Below, one piece after another: positions 25,128 to 36,614 of a stretch of 64,000 nucleotides of DNA. Below the pieces are notes generated by a model that did not search any database, was not told where the DNA came from, and saw nothing but the letters and a program-made list of their open reading frames with translations. Positions within the stretch are counted from its first letter, which is position 1, and every line of letters begins with the position of its first letter. The position numbers were made by a program, and so were the translations under genes. The stretch is taken from assembly GCA_004431415.1 (NCBI GenBank), contig QPMI01000063.1:124001-188000 (forward strand). Direction: 5' to 3'. The stretch comes from Cyanophora paradoxa. Lineage: Eukaryota > Glaucocystophyceae > Cyanophorales > Cyanophoraceae.

Positions 25128-27165
25128 ATGGCGTCGGCGGCGGGCGCGGCCGCGGGTCTTCTGTCAATCCCAGCTGCATGGCTCGACTTCTCCAAGTGCG
25201 TTACGCGCCCTCCCCGCCCCGCCCCCACCAAGCGCGCGGCCGAGCGAGCGTGCGCCCGCGCGCAGGCTGTGGGCCTTCGACGTCTACATGTCCTCCAGCG
25301 CCTTCATCAGCACCACCGGTGCGCCGCGCTCGAGGAGGCCGCCCCCGGGACCTCCCCTTCCGCGGCGCCTGAGCCTCGACCCCGGGCAGTGATCCGGTCG
25401 CACCTGGACCATGTGCGGGCGGGGGCGAGCTTCGGGCTGGACGGCCTCGGCCCGCAGGCGGTCGCCGCCCTCTGGGTCGCCTGCGCCCTCCTCGCCGCCG
25501 TCACCGCCGCCTTCTTCCTCCTGTGCGCCCCCCGCCCCTCGCCGCCCCGCCCCGCCCCGCCTGCTCCGCCGAGCGGGCGCCGAGCGGCTGCGCAGGACGC
25601 TGACGCGGACGGACCTGGAGGCGCACCACGTGCTCTCGTTCTTCATCACCGGCGTCGCCGCCTTCTGCTACTTCGTGATGGCCCGCGGCTTCGGCGGCGT
25701 CGCCGTCTTCGACGAGGACGTCGCGGGGCGCGCCCTCGCCGCCGCCGCCGCCTCCGCCCCGGGGCCCCACTCCCCCTTCCGCATCCTCCTCTGGGTACGC
25801 TACGTCGATTGGAGCGTCAGTACCCCCCTCATGGTCCTCAACGTCTGCTACCTCGTCGGCGCCAGGTACCCCCACCCCCCGCCCCGCCCCGCCCCGCCCT
25901 GGCGTGCGCGGTACCCCCCTGAGGTCCCCCCCCTCCAGCGCGATCACGACGTCGCTGCTGGTCGTGATCGACGTGCTCATGATCCTCTGCGGCGCGCTCG
26001 GCGCCCTCTCGTTCGGACACGTGCGCCGTACCCCCCCGCCGCTCCTGTACCCCCCCCTGATGCGCCGCAGAGCAAGTTCTACTGGTTCGGCTCGGGGGCC
26101 GTCCTGGGCACGATCATCTTCCACCAGCAGGCGCGCGCGCCCCTTGTACCCCGGCGGCGCCCCCCGACTCCGGGGCGACCCGTACCCCCTTCCTCCCGCA
26201 GATGACTCGGCTGTTCAAGTTCGCGCGGGCGCGGGGCCCCTCCGTGGAGCGGCAGTACGCTGTCGTCCTCTCCGTCTGGGCCGCCCTCTGGATCGCGTAC
26301 CCCGTCGCCTGGATCATGTGCGAGGGTCCGCGTACCCCTCCCAGCGCTCCTACCCCCTTCGCCCACTATCCAACGCGCCGCCCCCCCCAGGTCTCCGCAT
26401 CGTCGGGACGGAGGGCGAGATCACGTGGTACGCCTGCATGGACGTCCTGTTCAAGGGGATACACGGGGTGCGCGGCGCTCCTTCCGCGCCCCCTTCGACA
26501 ACGCCGTACCCCCTTAAGCCCGCGGCCGGCAGGTGGTGATCCTGTACGGGGGCGGGCTGGTGGCCTCGGCGCGCGTGGCTCCCTCCGGCTCCTTCACGGG
26601 GCAGCCGGCGGGGCTCACGCCGGCCCCGAGCGGGGCCGGGCCCGGGGCCGGGGCGCGGGGGGGCGCGCAGCCGCCCACGAGCCGGAGCCTCGCGCCGGCC
26701 TCGTCGAACGCGACGGGCCTCCGCTCGCGAAAGGCGGCCTCCTCGCGCCGGGACAGCGGCGGCGCGCGCTGGGGCTCGGGCCCCGAGAGCGGCTCGGAGG
26801 ACGGCTCCGACTCGGGCGGCGAGCGCTGGGAGCGCCGCGAGAAGCCGCCGGCCCCCAAGCCGACGCTCCTCACCGTGCTGCGCGAGGAGCCGTCCCGCTC
26901 GCCGGCCGCCCGCCGCGCCACCAGCTCCGCCAGCCTGAGTCCCAGCCCCGAGCCCTTGCTCCTGCTCGACGCCCTCGCGGGGCCGAGCGGGGAGCGGCAC
27001 CCCTCCAGCGGCCGCGCCGAGCGGGAGCGGGAGCGCGGCGGCGGCGCGGGGCCGGGGCCGGCGAGCCCCTCCTTTGTCGCCGGCGGGCCCTTCGCGCGGT
27101 TCTTCGGGCCCCTGGAGGGCCCCGGCCCCGCGAGCTCGAGCTCGGGCCCCCCGCTCGGCACCTGA
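25128..27165 (+). CDS. Microbial-type (type I) rhodopsin with long cytosolic tail
   Basis: Seven-helix retinal protein. Exon 1 is 25,128-25,195 and exon 2 is 25,266-25,318; further exons follow in phase, with GC donors after FFLL and after GTIIFHQQ. Helix A is near ALWVACALLAAVTAAF, helix B near HHVLSFFITGVAAFCYFVMA. Helix C reads RYVDWSVSTPLMVLN: by alignment with bacteriorhodopsin, R82 and the D85 counter-ion are kept, T89 is S, T90 and P91 are kept, and proton donor D96 is N. Helix D (LLVVIDVLMILCG) keeps D115. Helix G (WYACMDVLFKGIHG) keeps D212 and the retinal lysine K216. About 200 residues of Ser/Pro/Gly/Arg-rich low-complexity tail follow helix G, ending at the TGA at 27,163. The missing D96 suggests a slow pump, channel or sensory protein. 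No bestrophin or kinase domain follows. Confidence 0.9.
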
Positions 27166-29188
27166 GCCCCGGCCCGGACGCGGCGGCTCGCTGTGCTCGC
27201 TACGCCCACGGCTGCACCGCGGAGGCCCGAGGTTTTCGCTATCTATCGATTTAAACAATATGAACAATAACACCCGGCTTGGTCCTTCCAGCATCTAGCT
27301 ATAGATCTAATTTAGCGCCGAGCAAGGCGGAGGAAGTACCCCGCATGCGCAGACAGGGGCAGGCGCGCGGAGAGTCCAAGGGCCGATCTAGATCTCGAGG
27401 CCCGACGTCGACGACGGGTACGGGAACGCGGCGGAGGGGAATTCGAAGGAAGAGGCGAAGAGGGAGCCGATCGCGGGGATCCGGAGGGGACGGGCCGGGC
27501 CGGAGGTACGGTATGGGAAGGACCACGAGCCTCGGATCGGAGCGCTAGCACTGCCTAGCAGGCGATGGAGACCACGATCGCTGCCGGCACCGATCGCGAA
27601 GCTAACGCCGTGACGTCGACGAGGGGGCAGCGAAGGGTCGCGATCGACTGCACGTGGCGCCGGATCGGAACAGCCGCAGCTGCAGACGACACCGGGGCCC
27701 TGCGATGCAGCTGGGGCCTGCAGCTGGGGGGCGCAAGGAGAGACGAGCCTCGAGCTCGGAGCCCGATCGCGAGCTCCGAGGACGCAACTTGGCAATTAAG
27801 GGCCCGACGAGCTCGAGGGCACCGGCGCCCGGCCGAAAGTTGCCCGAAACTCAGCGGCTTGGGTTAAAAGAATTTGCTAGCTGAGCGGCTATACATCATG
27901 CCATGATGATGATGGCATAGGAAATTAACTTAGTAGTAGGTAAACCAGAAATGTCACTGTCTCAACGTGTGGCCACTGGCCATGCCACCGCCACGGCACC
28001 TGTTACAGTGTCACTGAGTCACTGTGTGCACGTGCACGGTGCACGTGCTCCACTGCTCGTACGCATGTCTAGATCTCTCGATTCTCGAGTAGGGCTGGGT
28101 CCAGTGAAACCAGTGGAGGGTCGAGGGTCCCACTGCACTGACTCAGTGGAGATTTTGGCTCACTCGCACAAAGAAAATTGTATGGGACCAGTGAGCCGGA
28201 CCTCAGCCAGCGCTGCGTGGGGGGGTATCCGGCGCCAAAAATTAGGACCCATCCGCCACCTAGCAATTTAGGTGGAACATCGTGGGGGTACTTAACGTCG
28301 GAGTGCCGCAGGCCGCGGCGCGAAGGGTGTACATGTGCACGTGCAGCGTCGAGAAGCACTGCATTTCTGACAATGCCTGCGTTGCAAATGACCTCTAAAC
28401 ATATCGAAAGCGCTAGCCCGTGGAAACAGTTCAGGCACGTGGTGCCTTGAAGCTCAGCGAGATTTAGGTCGTTTTTGGTCGTTTTTCGTGTAAAAGAACA
28501 CGTACCCCCCACTCACTGATAGTCACTGAGTGAGTTTGACGCAAAAAGCCCACTGACTGAGTGGACCCGTGGGCTCCACTGAACCCAGCCCTACTAGTAT
28601 TCTCGAGTCACTGATCGAGTCTTGGGCCTCTTGGCGAGCCCCCCGGCCTCGATCGCGACTCGCGAGCATGCGCAGCAGCTGCAGAGTCGTCGGCGCGGAG
28701 TCGACGTCGAGCTCGGGCTCTATCGCGAGCTCGAGCTCTCAGGGCTCTAGCCTCTAGCTCTCTGCAGCTGCCACGTGCACGCGCATGCACGGCTTGGAGC
28801 CGTCATAACCAGCTAGGGGGGTTCAAGATTAACCAGAAAAAAAGCACGATCATGACGTACCCTACTGTACCCCTCCTACGACGTACCCCCCTATGACGTA
28901 CGGCCGCGTCCGGACTCCGGATCCGGAGTCTCCGGAGTCCGGACTATCTTCAAAAAAGGCTTGAACTTAGCAGCCTTGAAGCCTTGTGTGCACTGTGCAC
29001 GTGGGCCGGGCCGCGGCCCGCGGGCCGCGGGGCGGCGGGGGGCTCCGAGGCTCGCGCGCAGGCACTGCGGGAGTCTGCGGCCCTTAGTCAGTGACTAGCC
29101 CCTTATAATTAGTCTGCGGGCAGTCTGCGGCAGGCTGCCGGCAGCTCGGTTATAATTATCCCACGTACGCGCGCGTGCAGCTGCAGAT
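27166..29188. other. Intergenic region with hAT-like element
   Basis: No credible gene was found. The stretch 27,300-27,880 is GC-rich with open frames on both strands that lack conserved motifs. A hAT-like inverted-repeat element occupies 28,090-28,593. Near 28,905-28,950 is a strong palindrome built from GTCCGGACTCC and its inverse, followed by a G/C-only block at 29,005-29,045. The promoter of the next gene is expected at the right edge. Confidence 0.5.
28090..28593. mobile_element. hAT-like non-autonomous element
   Basis: The ends are inverted repeats: left TAGGGCTGGGTCCAGTG (28,090-28,106) and right 28,577-28,593, matching in 16 of 17 positions. The TAGGGCTGGG terminus is typical of hAT elements. 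ATTCTCGAG lies immediately left (28,081-28,089) and again at 28,599-28,607, suggesting a target duplication with 5 extra bases (CTAGT) at the right end. CACTGACTGAGTG-type repeats occur near both ends. No transposase frame is present. Confidence 0.65.
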
Positions 29189-30953
29189 ATGGAGAACTCG
29201 AAGGAAGAGATGCGGGACGGACAGCGGGGCAAAGAGTCTCTGGTGCCGGCGCCGGCGCCAGCCGCGGCGGATCCGGATCGATCCCTGGAGCTGGACGAGA
29301 GCGCCACCAAGGCGTTGCAGGAGCTGGAGGAGGAGCAATGTGTGCGATATTGGAAGGGAAAGTCTGGTTGGCAGCGTTGTCTGCAGGTGCGCTTGCATTG
29401 AAGCCTTAAGCTTATTCACGGCTTTTGTTCGGAGGCCTAGGCCGGCTTATCCGCCCCCGCGCGCAGATCCCTCTCGTCGGCGTGTTCTTTCAGGTTCGCC
29501 ACGCATATGCATGGTGGGTCGACGCCCACGTCGCGCGAGCCAGACGCATTCGCAGGGATTCGACAAGCGAGTGGAACCCTGGGCGCGGGTTCCCTTTTTC
29601 AACATGTTCTTCGCAATGACCAATACGGCCTCGAACCGCGTGGGTCTCGATGAGGTCCGCAAGCAGGTCGAAGTGCGTGGATCCGTCCCTATATATAGCT
29701 AGGCCTCCGGCCTGGATCCGATGATCCCTTCGAATTCCGGATCCGGGATCCGACGCCTGCTTAAAAGCTTTCCCGGCCCGGCCCCCCGCAGGTTGTAGCG
29801 CTGATGGTGCATCTCCGAGACTCTGAGAGGCGATACTTCACTACCACTGCGCATGCGTGCTGATCGTGAGGGGCGCGCAGGCAGCACTCGCCATCAGCAG
29901 CACGATCTCCCTCTCCACTGCTGTTGATTTCAATGAGCTTCGCGAGGTGCGCTAGCGCTAGCGCCGTGGTGCTCGATGCTGCAGACGTACGCGTGCTCAT
30001 CGATATCGGTTCGGCAGGCCGACATCAGGCTCGCGACGGCGCCGTACGCGCTGCAGGGCGAGCTGGTGGCGCCCTCCACGGATCTCTCCAACTCCATCCT
30101 CATCTCCCTCTCTCTGAACACAATCGTTATCGTTTCGGGTGCCTGCCCTCTGAATCTTTTTTCTCGGGCTCTCTCATTCTTGCCTCAGCCACCTTGTTCT
30201 TCGTGCGCCTGGTCGAAATCGACCTGCAATTGCTAGAATTCGAAATCGATCTGGCGATGGATCGATATCTAACCATATAGATCTGACCGCCAGATGATGC
30301 TTTCTCAAGTTTCGATGGGTGGCAGCAACGATATTCCCAAGGCGCGCCCATGAATGCGCCTGCTTAAATTCCCAGCTTATTTTCTATCGCAGCCACTGTA
30401 CGTGTACTTCATCGGGCCTGCCGTGACAATCAATGCTTCATTCTTTCTCATCTCAGTCATTTTCACTTGCAGGTCCACTCTAAAGCTTGTCCCCCACCCC
30501 GCGCGTTTTCTGACCCATGATGCTCTGCAGAGCGCTAGCGAGGGTTCTGGCCATCAAGTTTCCGGACTATGCGATCGAGCAGCAAGGCACGAGCGACCTC
30601 ATTTTCAACTGGAGCTCCAATTCGGGCATCATCTGGGTGCGCCAGCTGCAGGCGCCCCTCGGAGGCCTAGGTTCGCTGCCTGCGCATGCCGATGCGTGTG
30701 GCTGGCCTCGCAGCTGGGTGGCGCGGTGATCATCCCCGTCACCCTCTTCGTCTTCTGGGCCCTCGTCTCCCAGGTGCGGGTCGCCGGCGCCCTCCCTTCA
30801 ATTTCCGCCCAGGGCGAGCTCGAGCTCACGGGCCGGATCATCCGATTGCAGTTCGTTTATCATAACATTAGCTATCGGACAGCGGGGGAACAGGCGGCCC
30901 TCAAGAAGCAATCCGCCCGCGTCGTCCCAGTCACTGATAGTCATGCTCTGTGA
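29189..30953 (+). CDS. Multi-pass membrane protein of unknown function (12 exons)
   Basis: I do not recognise the family. A consistent in-phase model has exons 29,189-29,386; 29,467-29,493; 29,556-29,672; 29,792-29,806; 29,881-29,946; 30,018-30,138; 30,189-30,253; 30,294-30,341; 30,393-30,472; 30,531-30,636; 30,714-30,773; 30,813-30,953, giving about 347 residues. Donors after 30,253 and 30,341 are GC; the rest are GT. The soluble N-terminus has an acidic helix (ALQELEEEQCVRYWKGK) and FDKRVEPWARVPFFNMFF. Four hydrophobic segments follow: VVALMAALAISSTISLSTAV, ISLSLNTIVIVSATLFFV, YFIGPAVTINASFFLISVIF and LGGAVIIPVTLFVFWALV. The C-terminal 45 residues are polar. Exons of 15 and 27 nt are very short. 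Phase continuity over 11 introns argues it is real; exact borders are predictions. Confidence 0.75.
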
Positions 30954-31737
30954 GTGCGCACGTGCTGTTTAATTTACTATTATAATTAGGTATCCACCCT
31001 GCCCCCCCGGCCCGGCCCGCTCGTCTCAGGATGTGCAAGGTGGGGTTTGTTATTTCGAGGGAGAGGCAGGTTTGGGACCCCGGCCCAGATCTCGAGGGGG
31101 TGGCGATAGGCTGGGAGCGCTGGCAGGCTGGGATCCCGAGCGCTAGCGCTGGCAGGCTAGGCCGGGAGCGCTGGCAGCAGTCTCGGAGGACTGCAGCTGG
31201 CCCGGCCCGGCGCGCCGGCGCCGGCGCCGGCGGGGAAAAGGGGGGGGAGGGGGCCGGGGGAGGGGGGGAGGGGGGAGGGGGGGGGTTAATATGCATGTGT
31301 CAGTGCCAGAGTGTACATATGCATGTTCCGTGGGCGGCGCCTGGCGGCGAGCGGGGCGGGCGGGGCGGCGCAGTCGCGCACTTTCCTGAGGCCAGCTGGC
31401 CAGGTGAAGGTTAACGCCGAAACTTGAAACCGATCGCGATCGATCGCGCCTCCCAGGATTCGAATTCGAACCCGAGTCTCGCACGCGGCCGCGGGCCACG
31501 CGTACGCGCCGCGCGCGGCCCAGCCGCGGGCGGGCGGGCCGGGGCGGGACGGCGCAGGACCGGCGGCTTGAGCGCTTGACTCGCCCGCCGCGCTTTTATC
31601 TACGGATACATCGCTTCAACGCGTCAGACGAAGGTTATAATTACGCCAAATTCGAAACTGCAGCTGATCATGATCGCTCTGACGCCGGGACGGGTACATC
31701 AACCGCTTCGTTTGCGTCGGCGAGTGTCGGCGGAGCG
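30954..31737. other. Intergenic region between two plus-strand genes
   Basis: Contains G-rich runs at 31,233-31,286 (several runs of 6-9 G), short direct repeats of GGGAGCGCTGGCAG at about 31,110-31,180, and palindromic CGATCGCGATCGATCGCG near 31,430. No coding exon could be supported. The promoter for the next gene is expected here. Confidence 0.5.
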
Positions 31738-34700
31738 ATGCTGGCGTTTCTGCTGCCGTCTCCGGTCCTCGGCCGGCTTGGCCGGCTCGGGCAGATCACG
31801 TCGCCCGCCAGCGGTCTCGCGCTTGGTCGCCGTTCAGCCAGTTCGGCCGTCGGCGCAGGACTCGGCACCCGCGGCTTCCTAACCGGCTCCGAAAAATCCC
31901 GGAGCTTCTTTGGGGCGTGCGTGCTCCCCGCGTACGTGCTGGGGCGTTCCGCCTCCGCCTCGTCGCGCTTCTTCGTGTCCGCCGCCCATGCCGAGGGTTC
32001 GCCTCCGACGCTTCCCTTGCCGCGCACGGCTGCTCTGATGTGTCTGCAGTGCCTAAGAACCCCGAAAAGGCCCGCATCGTCATCGTCGGTGCGTACGCGT
32101 CCCGGCGCCGGCCCGCGGCCGCCGGGCCGTATGCATATGCGTCGGGACGTCCCGCGCGGACCGCAGGCTCACGCCGGCCGCGCCTCGCAGGCGGTGTCGC
32201 CGGCGGCGCCACGGCGTCGGCGCGGGCGCGCCGGGTGAACGAGAAGGCCGGTCCGCCTCCGCCTGTGGCCGCGTGCTCGCGCGCCCGGGCCGGCCCCGCC
32301 CGACGCGCCCGGTCGCAGAGATCACCATCCTCGAGCGCGGTGGCTACGTCTCCTTCGCCAACTGCGGTGCGCGCCGCCGCCGCCGCCGCCCGCCTCGCCG
32401 GCCCCCTTCGACGCGCGCGGCCGCCGCGCGCGCAGGCCTCCCCTACTACCTCTCCGGGGACATCGCCTCGCGCGACAAGCTCCTGCTCCAGAACCCGCAG
32501 GTCCCGCCGCCCTCGACGCGCCCGGCTCGTTCCCGGGCCCGGCGCCTGAGCCGGCGGCCGCGCAGGGATTCAAGGACCGGTACAACGTGGACGTCAAGGT
32601 GCGGACGGAGGTCGTGCGGATCGACCGGGCGCGGAAGGTCGTCGTCGCCCGCAACGTCGACACGGGCGCCGAGTCCGAGCTCCCCTACGACCGCCTCGTC
32701 CTCTCCCAGGGCGCCGTGCGCCCCCGTACCCCCCCCCCGTACCCCCTTCTCCGCCGCCCCGTACCCCGCCCCGACCGGCGCCCCCCAGGCGCCCATCGTG
32801 CCCGACTTGCCGGGGGCCACGGCCGCGCACGTCTTCACCATCCGCGACCTGGGTACGCGATCGCCTCCGCCCCTGTACCCCCCTCCCTCCCGGAGCCTGA
32901 CGTACCCCCCAGACGACACGGACCGGATCCAGGCCTTCCTGAACAAGAACACGGCGAAGACGGCGGTCATCGTCGGCGGCGGCTTCATCGGTGCGGCCGC
33001 GCGATCCACCCATCCGAGCCACGCGATCCATCTGTCCGAGCCCGAACCCCCCAGGGGTGGAGATGGCGGAGGCGATGGTGGCGCGGGGACTGCGGACGAC
33101 GCTGCTGGAGCGGGGGGCGGGGATCATGCGCGGCGTCCTCGACGCCGAGTTCTCCGACCTCTGCACCCGCGTCCTCCAGAAGGTCCGCCCCGGCTTCGGC
33201 CGCGCCCTCGAGTCCACGCCGGGGCTCTGGAGCTAGGGCTCTTGCGCCCGCCCGCCCCCTCCTGACCATGGGGGGCCGGGCAGCACGGCGTGACGGTGCT
33301 CGCCAACTCGGGCATCGCCTCCGGTGCGCCCGCCCGCCGACTCATGATCAGGCGGCCCGCGGCGGCCTCCGACGAGGGCGCGCAGTGGACGAGGGGAAGA
33401 AGACGGTGGGGCTGGCGGACGGGCGCGAGCTCCCCGCCGACCTCGTCATCATGGCCGTCGGCGTCCGCCCCGAGGTCGCCCTCGCCAAGGTAGCCCCCCA
33501 AGCTCTCCCCCCCCTCTTCCTCGCCCTAACGGGATGGACGGAAAGGCCGCGGGGCTGGAGGTGGGCGCGACGGGCGGCGTGGCGGTGAACGAGCTGATGC
33601 AGACCTCGGACCCCGACATCTTCGCCGTCGGCGACATGGCCCGCCTGCTCGGCTCTGCCTTTCCGCCCTCTCTCATCCGGCCCGCAGGCCGAGGTCACGC
33701 ACCGCGTGACGGGCCGGAAGGTCCGCGTGCCCCTCGGCGGCCCTGCCAACCGCCAGGTCCGCCCCGCCGCCCGCCCCGCCGCCCGTGCCGGCTCCGCCAA
33801 CCCGCCCCGGCCCGCCCCCGCAGGGCCGCGTGGCCGGCAACAACGCGGCGGGCGGCCGCATGGCGTACCCCGGCACCCTCGGCTCCTGGGTCGTCAAGCG
33901 CGTACCCCCCGCACTCCGCCGTACCCCCCCCGCGACGGGGGCTCACGCGTACCCCCCCGCAGGCTGTTCGACCACACGGCGGGGGCGACGGGCCTGACGG
34001 AGGACACGGCGCGGGCCGCGGGGCTCAGCTTCGGCGCCGTCACCGTCCACCCCAACCACCAGTGCGGCCGTACCCCCTCCCCTCCCCCGCCCGCGCCCGC
34101 CCCCGGCCTCACTCCTCGACCGCCGCCGCGCAGCGCCGGCTACTACCCGGTACCCCTCCGACCTCCGACAGCGACACGCGCGCGCGCGCGCGGCCTGACG
34201 CCATCCCCGCAGGGCGCGGAGCCGCTGCAGCTGAAGCTGATCTTCGAGAAGGGGACGGGCCGCGTCCTCGGCTGCGAGGCCTTCGGCAAGGCGCGCCCCG
34301 CCCCGCCCCGCCCCGAAGCGACTCTGCTGAGGGGCGCCGGGCCCCAGGCCGGGGTGGACAAGCGGGTGGACGTGGTGGCGGCCGCCATCGCCGGCCGCAT
34401 CTCCCTCGAGGAGCTCGAGGAGTGCGCCGTACCCCGCCCCCCCCCCCCCCCCCTCCCCGCCCCCCCCCCCCCCCCCCCCCCCCCCCCCGCCCGCCGCTGA
34501 GGCGCCCCGCCAGCATCGACCTCTCGTACGCGCCGCCCTACAGCAGCGCCAACGACCCCGTCAACATGGGCGCGCGTCCTCCTCTCACTCGCCTGCTGCG
34601 GCTGAGCCGCTGAGCCGCGCGCCCGCGCAGCCGCCTTCGTGGCGAGCAACGCGAGCACGGGGTACAGCCCAGCGATCACGCCGGCCGAGCTGGTGCCCCT

Positions 34701-35116
34701 CCTCAACGACCCCGCCGGTACACCCCGCCCCCCCCCCTCTCGAGCCCCGCCTTGCCTCGCGCGGTCCTTAATTACGCCGCGTCAGTGGCGATCGTGGACG
34801 TGCGGGGCGCCGGGGAGTGGGAGGCGGGCCACCTCGCCGCCTCCAACGTGCGGAACGTGCCCCTGCCCGAGCTGCGCGCCCGCCTCGGCGAGATCCCGCG
34901 CGACCGCCGCGTCGTCGTCCACTGCCAAGTCGGTGTGGTCGTACCCCCCCGCCCCGCCCCGCCCGCTCCGCATGACCTGACGGGGCGGCAGGGATGCGGG
35001 GCCACATCGCGCTCCGCTGCCTCGTGCAGAACGGCTTCTCCGACGTGCGCAACGTCACGGGCGGCTTCAAGAGCATGGCCCAGCACGCCGCCCTCCCCGT
35101 CGCCAAGGGCAAGTGA
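31738..35116 (+). CDS. CoA-disulfide reductase-like flavoprotein with C-terminal rhodanese domain
   Basis: Pyridine-nucleotide disulfide oxidoreductase of the CoADR-RHD type. In order: FAD-binding RIVIVGGVAGGATASARAR (32.08-32.24 kb); the redox-active cysteine in SFANCGLPYYLSGD (C43-type of CoA-disulfide reductase); NAD(P)H-binding TAVIVGGGFIG-VEMAEA (32.96-33.07 kb); FAD C-terminal motif TSDPDIFAVGDMAEV (33.6 kb); dimerisation region GVDKRVDVVAAAIAGRI (34.36 kb); SYAPPYSSANDPVNM (34.53 kb); and a rhodanese domain whose active loop HCQVGMRGHIA (34.92-35.02 kb) keeps its cysteine. The intron after EAFGK (34.29 kb) is GC-AG. Stop is TGA at 35,114. The N-terminus is not fixed: an open stretch rich in Arg and Ala before CRGFASDAS, just ahead of the FAD motif, looks like an organelle transit peptide. 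It would reduce CoA- or per-sulfides with NAD(P)H. The family is mostly bacterial, so bacterial origin is plausible. Confidence 0.9.
34433..34498 (+). repeat. Poly-C intron tract
   Basis: The intron between EELEECA and SIDLSYAPPY is almost only C after the GTACCCCGCC donor, including an unbroken run of 29 C at 34,460-34,488, and ends CCGCCGCTGAGGCGCCCCGCCAG. It is the sense-strand mirror of the poly-G in the minus-strand gene at 22,117. Confidence 0.85.
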
Positions 35117-35385
35117 GGGGACCGGGCCGCGGGCCGGGGCCGGGGCCGGGCCGCCGCCCCGCCGGCTGCACCCCCTATTTTACTATGATTACATGTATAC
35201 GCACGCGTACCCAGCGCACTAGAGTGACCCAGTGCATGAAGCTTCCGAGTCTCGCACTGCGGCATATCTTACAACACTGTGAACGGGCGATGCCTTTTCA
35301 AGGCCTGCGCATCTGCTGCATCTGCAGCTGCGGCCGGCGTGCCGGGGGGGCCCGGGCTCCTCCGGCCCCTCTCGGCCCCCCGGGG

Positions 35386-36169
35386 TCACCTCCGGCCCCT
35401 CTCGGCCTCTCGGCTCGGGTCCCGGATCGTCTTCCGCAGCTCCTCCTGCGAGAGCTGCGGCCGCCTCGCAACCGGCCCCGGCGGCGCCGCCGGGGCGGGG
35501 GCGGGTGGCGCACGTCGGAGAAAAGGCCCTTCTTGGCCTCGCCGCCGGCCGGCTTCGAAGCCGGGCTCTTGAACCCGAACACGCTCATCGGGAGCCCCAG
35601 GCCTGCGCGCGCGCCGCACCAGAGGCCCGGCGGCCTTCAGAGACAGCTGCAGCGGCGGCGAGCGCGACGCCTGGCGGCGCACCGTATCCGAAACCAGCTG
35701 CGGGAGCGGAGAGAGCGCGTCAACTAGAGATGCTAGGCTGGGATACGATGCGGCCAAGGCCGGCCGCGGCCTGGCAAAGCTAGGCCTAGGTAGCTAAGGC
35801 TCGAGAAGCGTCGGCGCACCTCCGATGCCGCAGGCCCCGCCCACCGCGGCGCCAAAGTGCAAGCCCGGCATAGAGCCAAGGCCGATGCCGATCCCTGCGC
35901 CCCGCGGTGAGCCCGCGCCGCGCAGCTAAGGCGAGACGCCTGCGCCTGCGCTCCGCGCGCACCGCCCGAGAGGCCGACGCCGACGCCAACGCCGCAGCCG
36001 ATGCCAACTGCGACGCGGCGTCAGCGCGCGCGCCCGGCAAGCGCGCGCGCGAATGCGGATGCGGACCGCCGACGCCAGGCCCTAGCGGCTTCCCGTTCCA
36101 GCGCGCTCGAGGTATCCTGATCCCCACAAACGGCACGTAGACGTGCTCTGGCCCAATCTCGAGGCCCAT
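35386..36169 (-). CDS. Glycine-rich TGD5-like protein
   Basis: A complete small gene of about 6 exons assembled in phase from ATG at 36,169 to TGA at 35,386. It starts MGLEIGPEHVYVPFVGI, continues RWNGKPLGPGVG, then a glycine zipper (GIGCGVGVGVGLSG, GIGIGLGSMPGL, GGACGIGAGFGY), then SVFGFKSPASKPAGG and a charged end LSQEELRKTIRDPSRE. The alternating G-x-G with G-x-G-C-G-x-G resembles plant chloroplast-envelope glycine-rich proteins such as TGD5; this is pattern memory, not an alignment. Glycine zippers usually pack in membranes, so a plastid-envelope role is plausible in an alga. Its 3' end converges on the CoADR gene with only 269 bp between. Confidence 0.65.
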
Positions 36170-36614
36170 CGCCGCCGGCCCCGATGACAACTTTTTTTCG
36201 GAGCCGGGTACAACTTCTGAAAAGCGAGCGGTTTGAAGAGCGGCCCGGTCTGCGCCGACGATATTCCCTCGCACGCAGACGCGCCGCCGACTGAACCAAC
36301 CGCACAGACCGCTCCCGCAGCGCGGAGCCGACCAGTTGGCTCTCTCGGCAACGAGACGCGCGCGCCCTGCATGCGCGCCTCCGCGGCGGCGCCGAATGCG
36401 ATTTCGAGCTCGCGAAGTCTCGTGCCGCACGCGGCCATGCAAGCGCAGCGTGGCATGCAGCGCAGCCGGAACAGCATGGCATTCAAGCTGACGGCCGGCC
36501 TGCTCTCGACGTTCCGCGCGATCTCATACGCATACAGCGCCCGCCACAAGCGCCGCAGCGGCCTATCTCCCCGCAAGCGGATCGACGGGTTCGTGCCCGC
36601 TGCGCTGCCTGCGC
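36170..36614. promoter_or_regulatory. Divergent promoter region (TGD5-like / DYRK kinase)
   Basis: The glycine-rich gene runs left and the kinase runs right from this 445-bp gap. No TATA box or strong repeat stands out. A minus-strand open frame here (with LWRALYAYEIARN) could be 5' coding or chance. Confidence 0.4.

Noticed and set aside
25128-27165. Bestrhodopsin (rhodopsin-bestrophin fusion) as known from some haptophytes
   Set aside because: Only one rhodopsin domain, and the tail after helix G is low-complexity with no bestrophin-like membrane segments.
27279-27880. Possible exons between rhodopsin and the hAT-like element
   Set aside because: Open on both strands, low complexity, no splice-consistent or conserved-looking segment.
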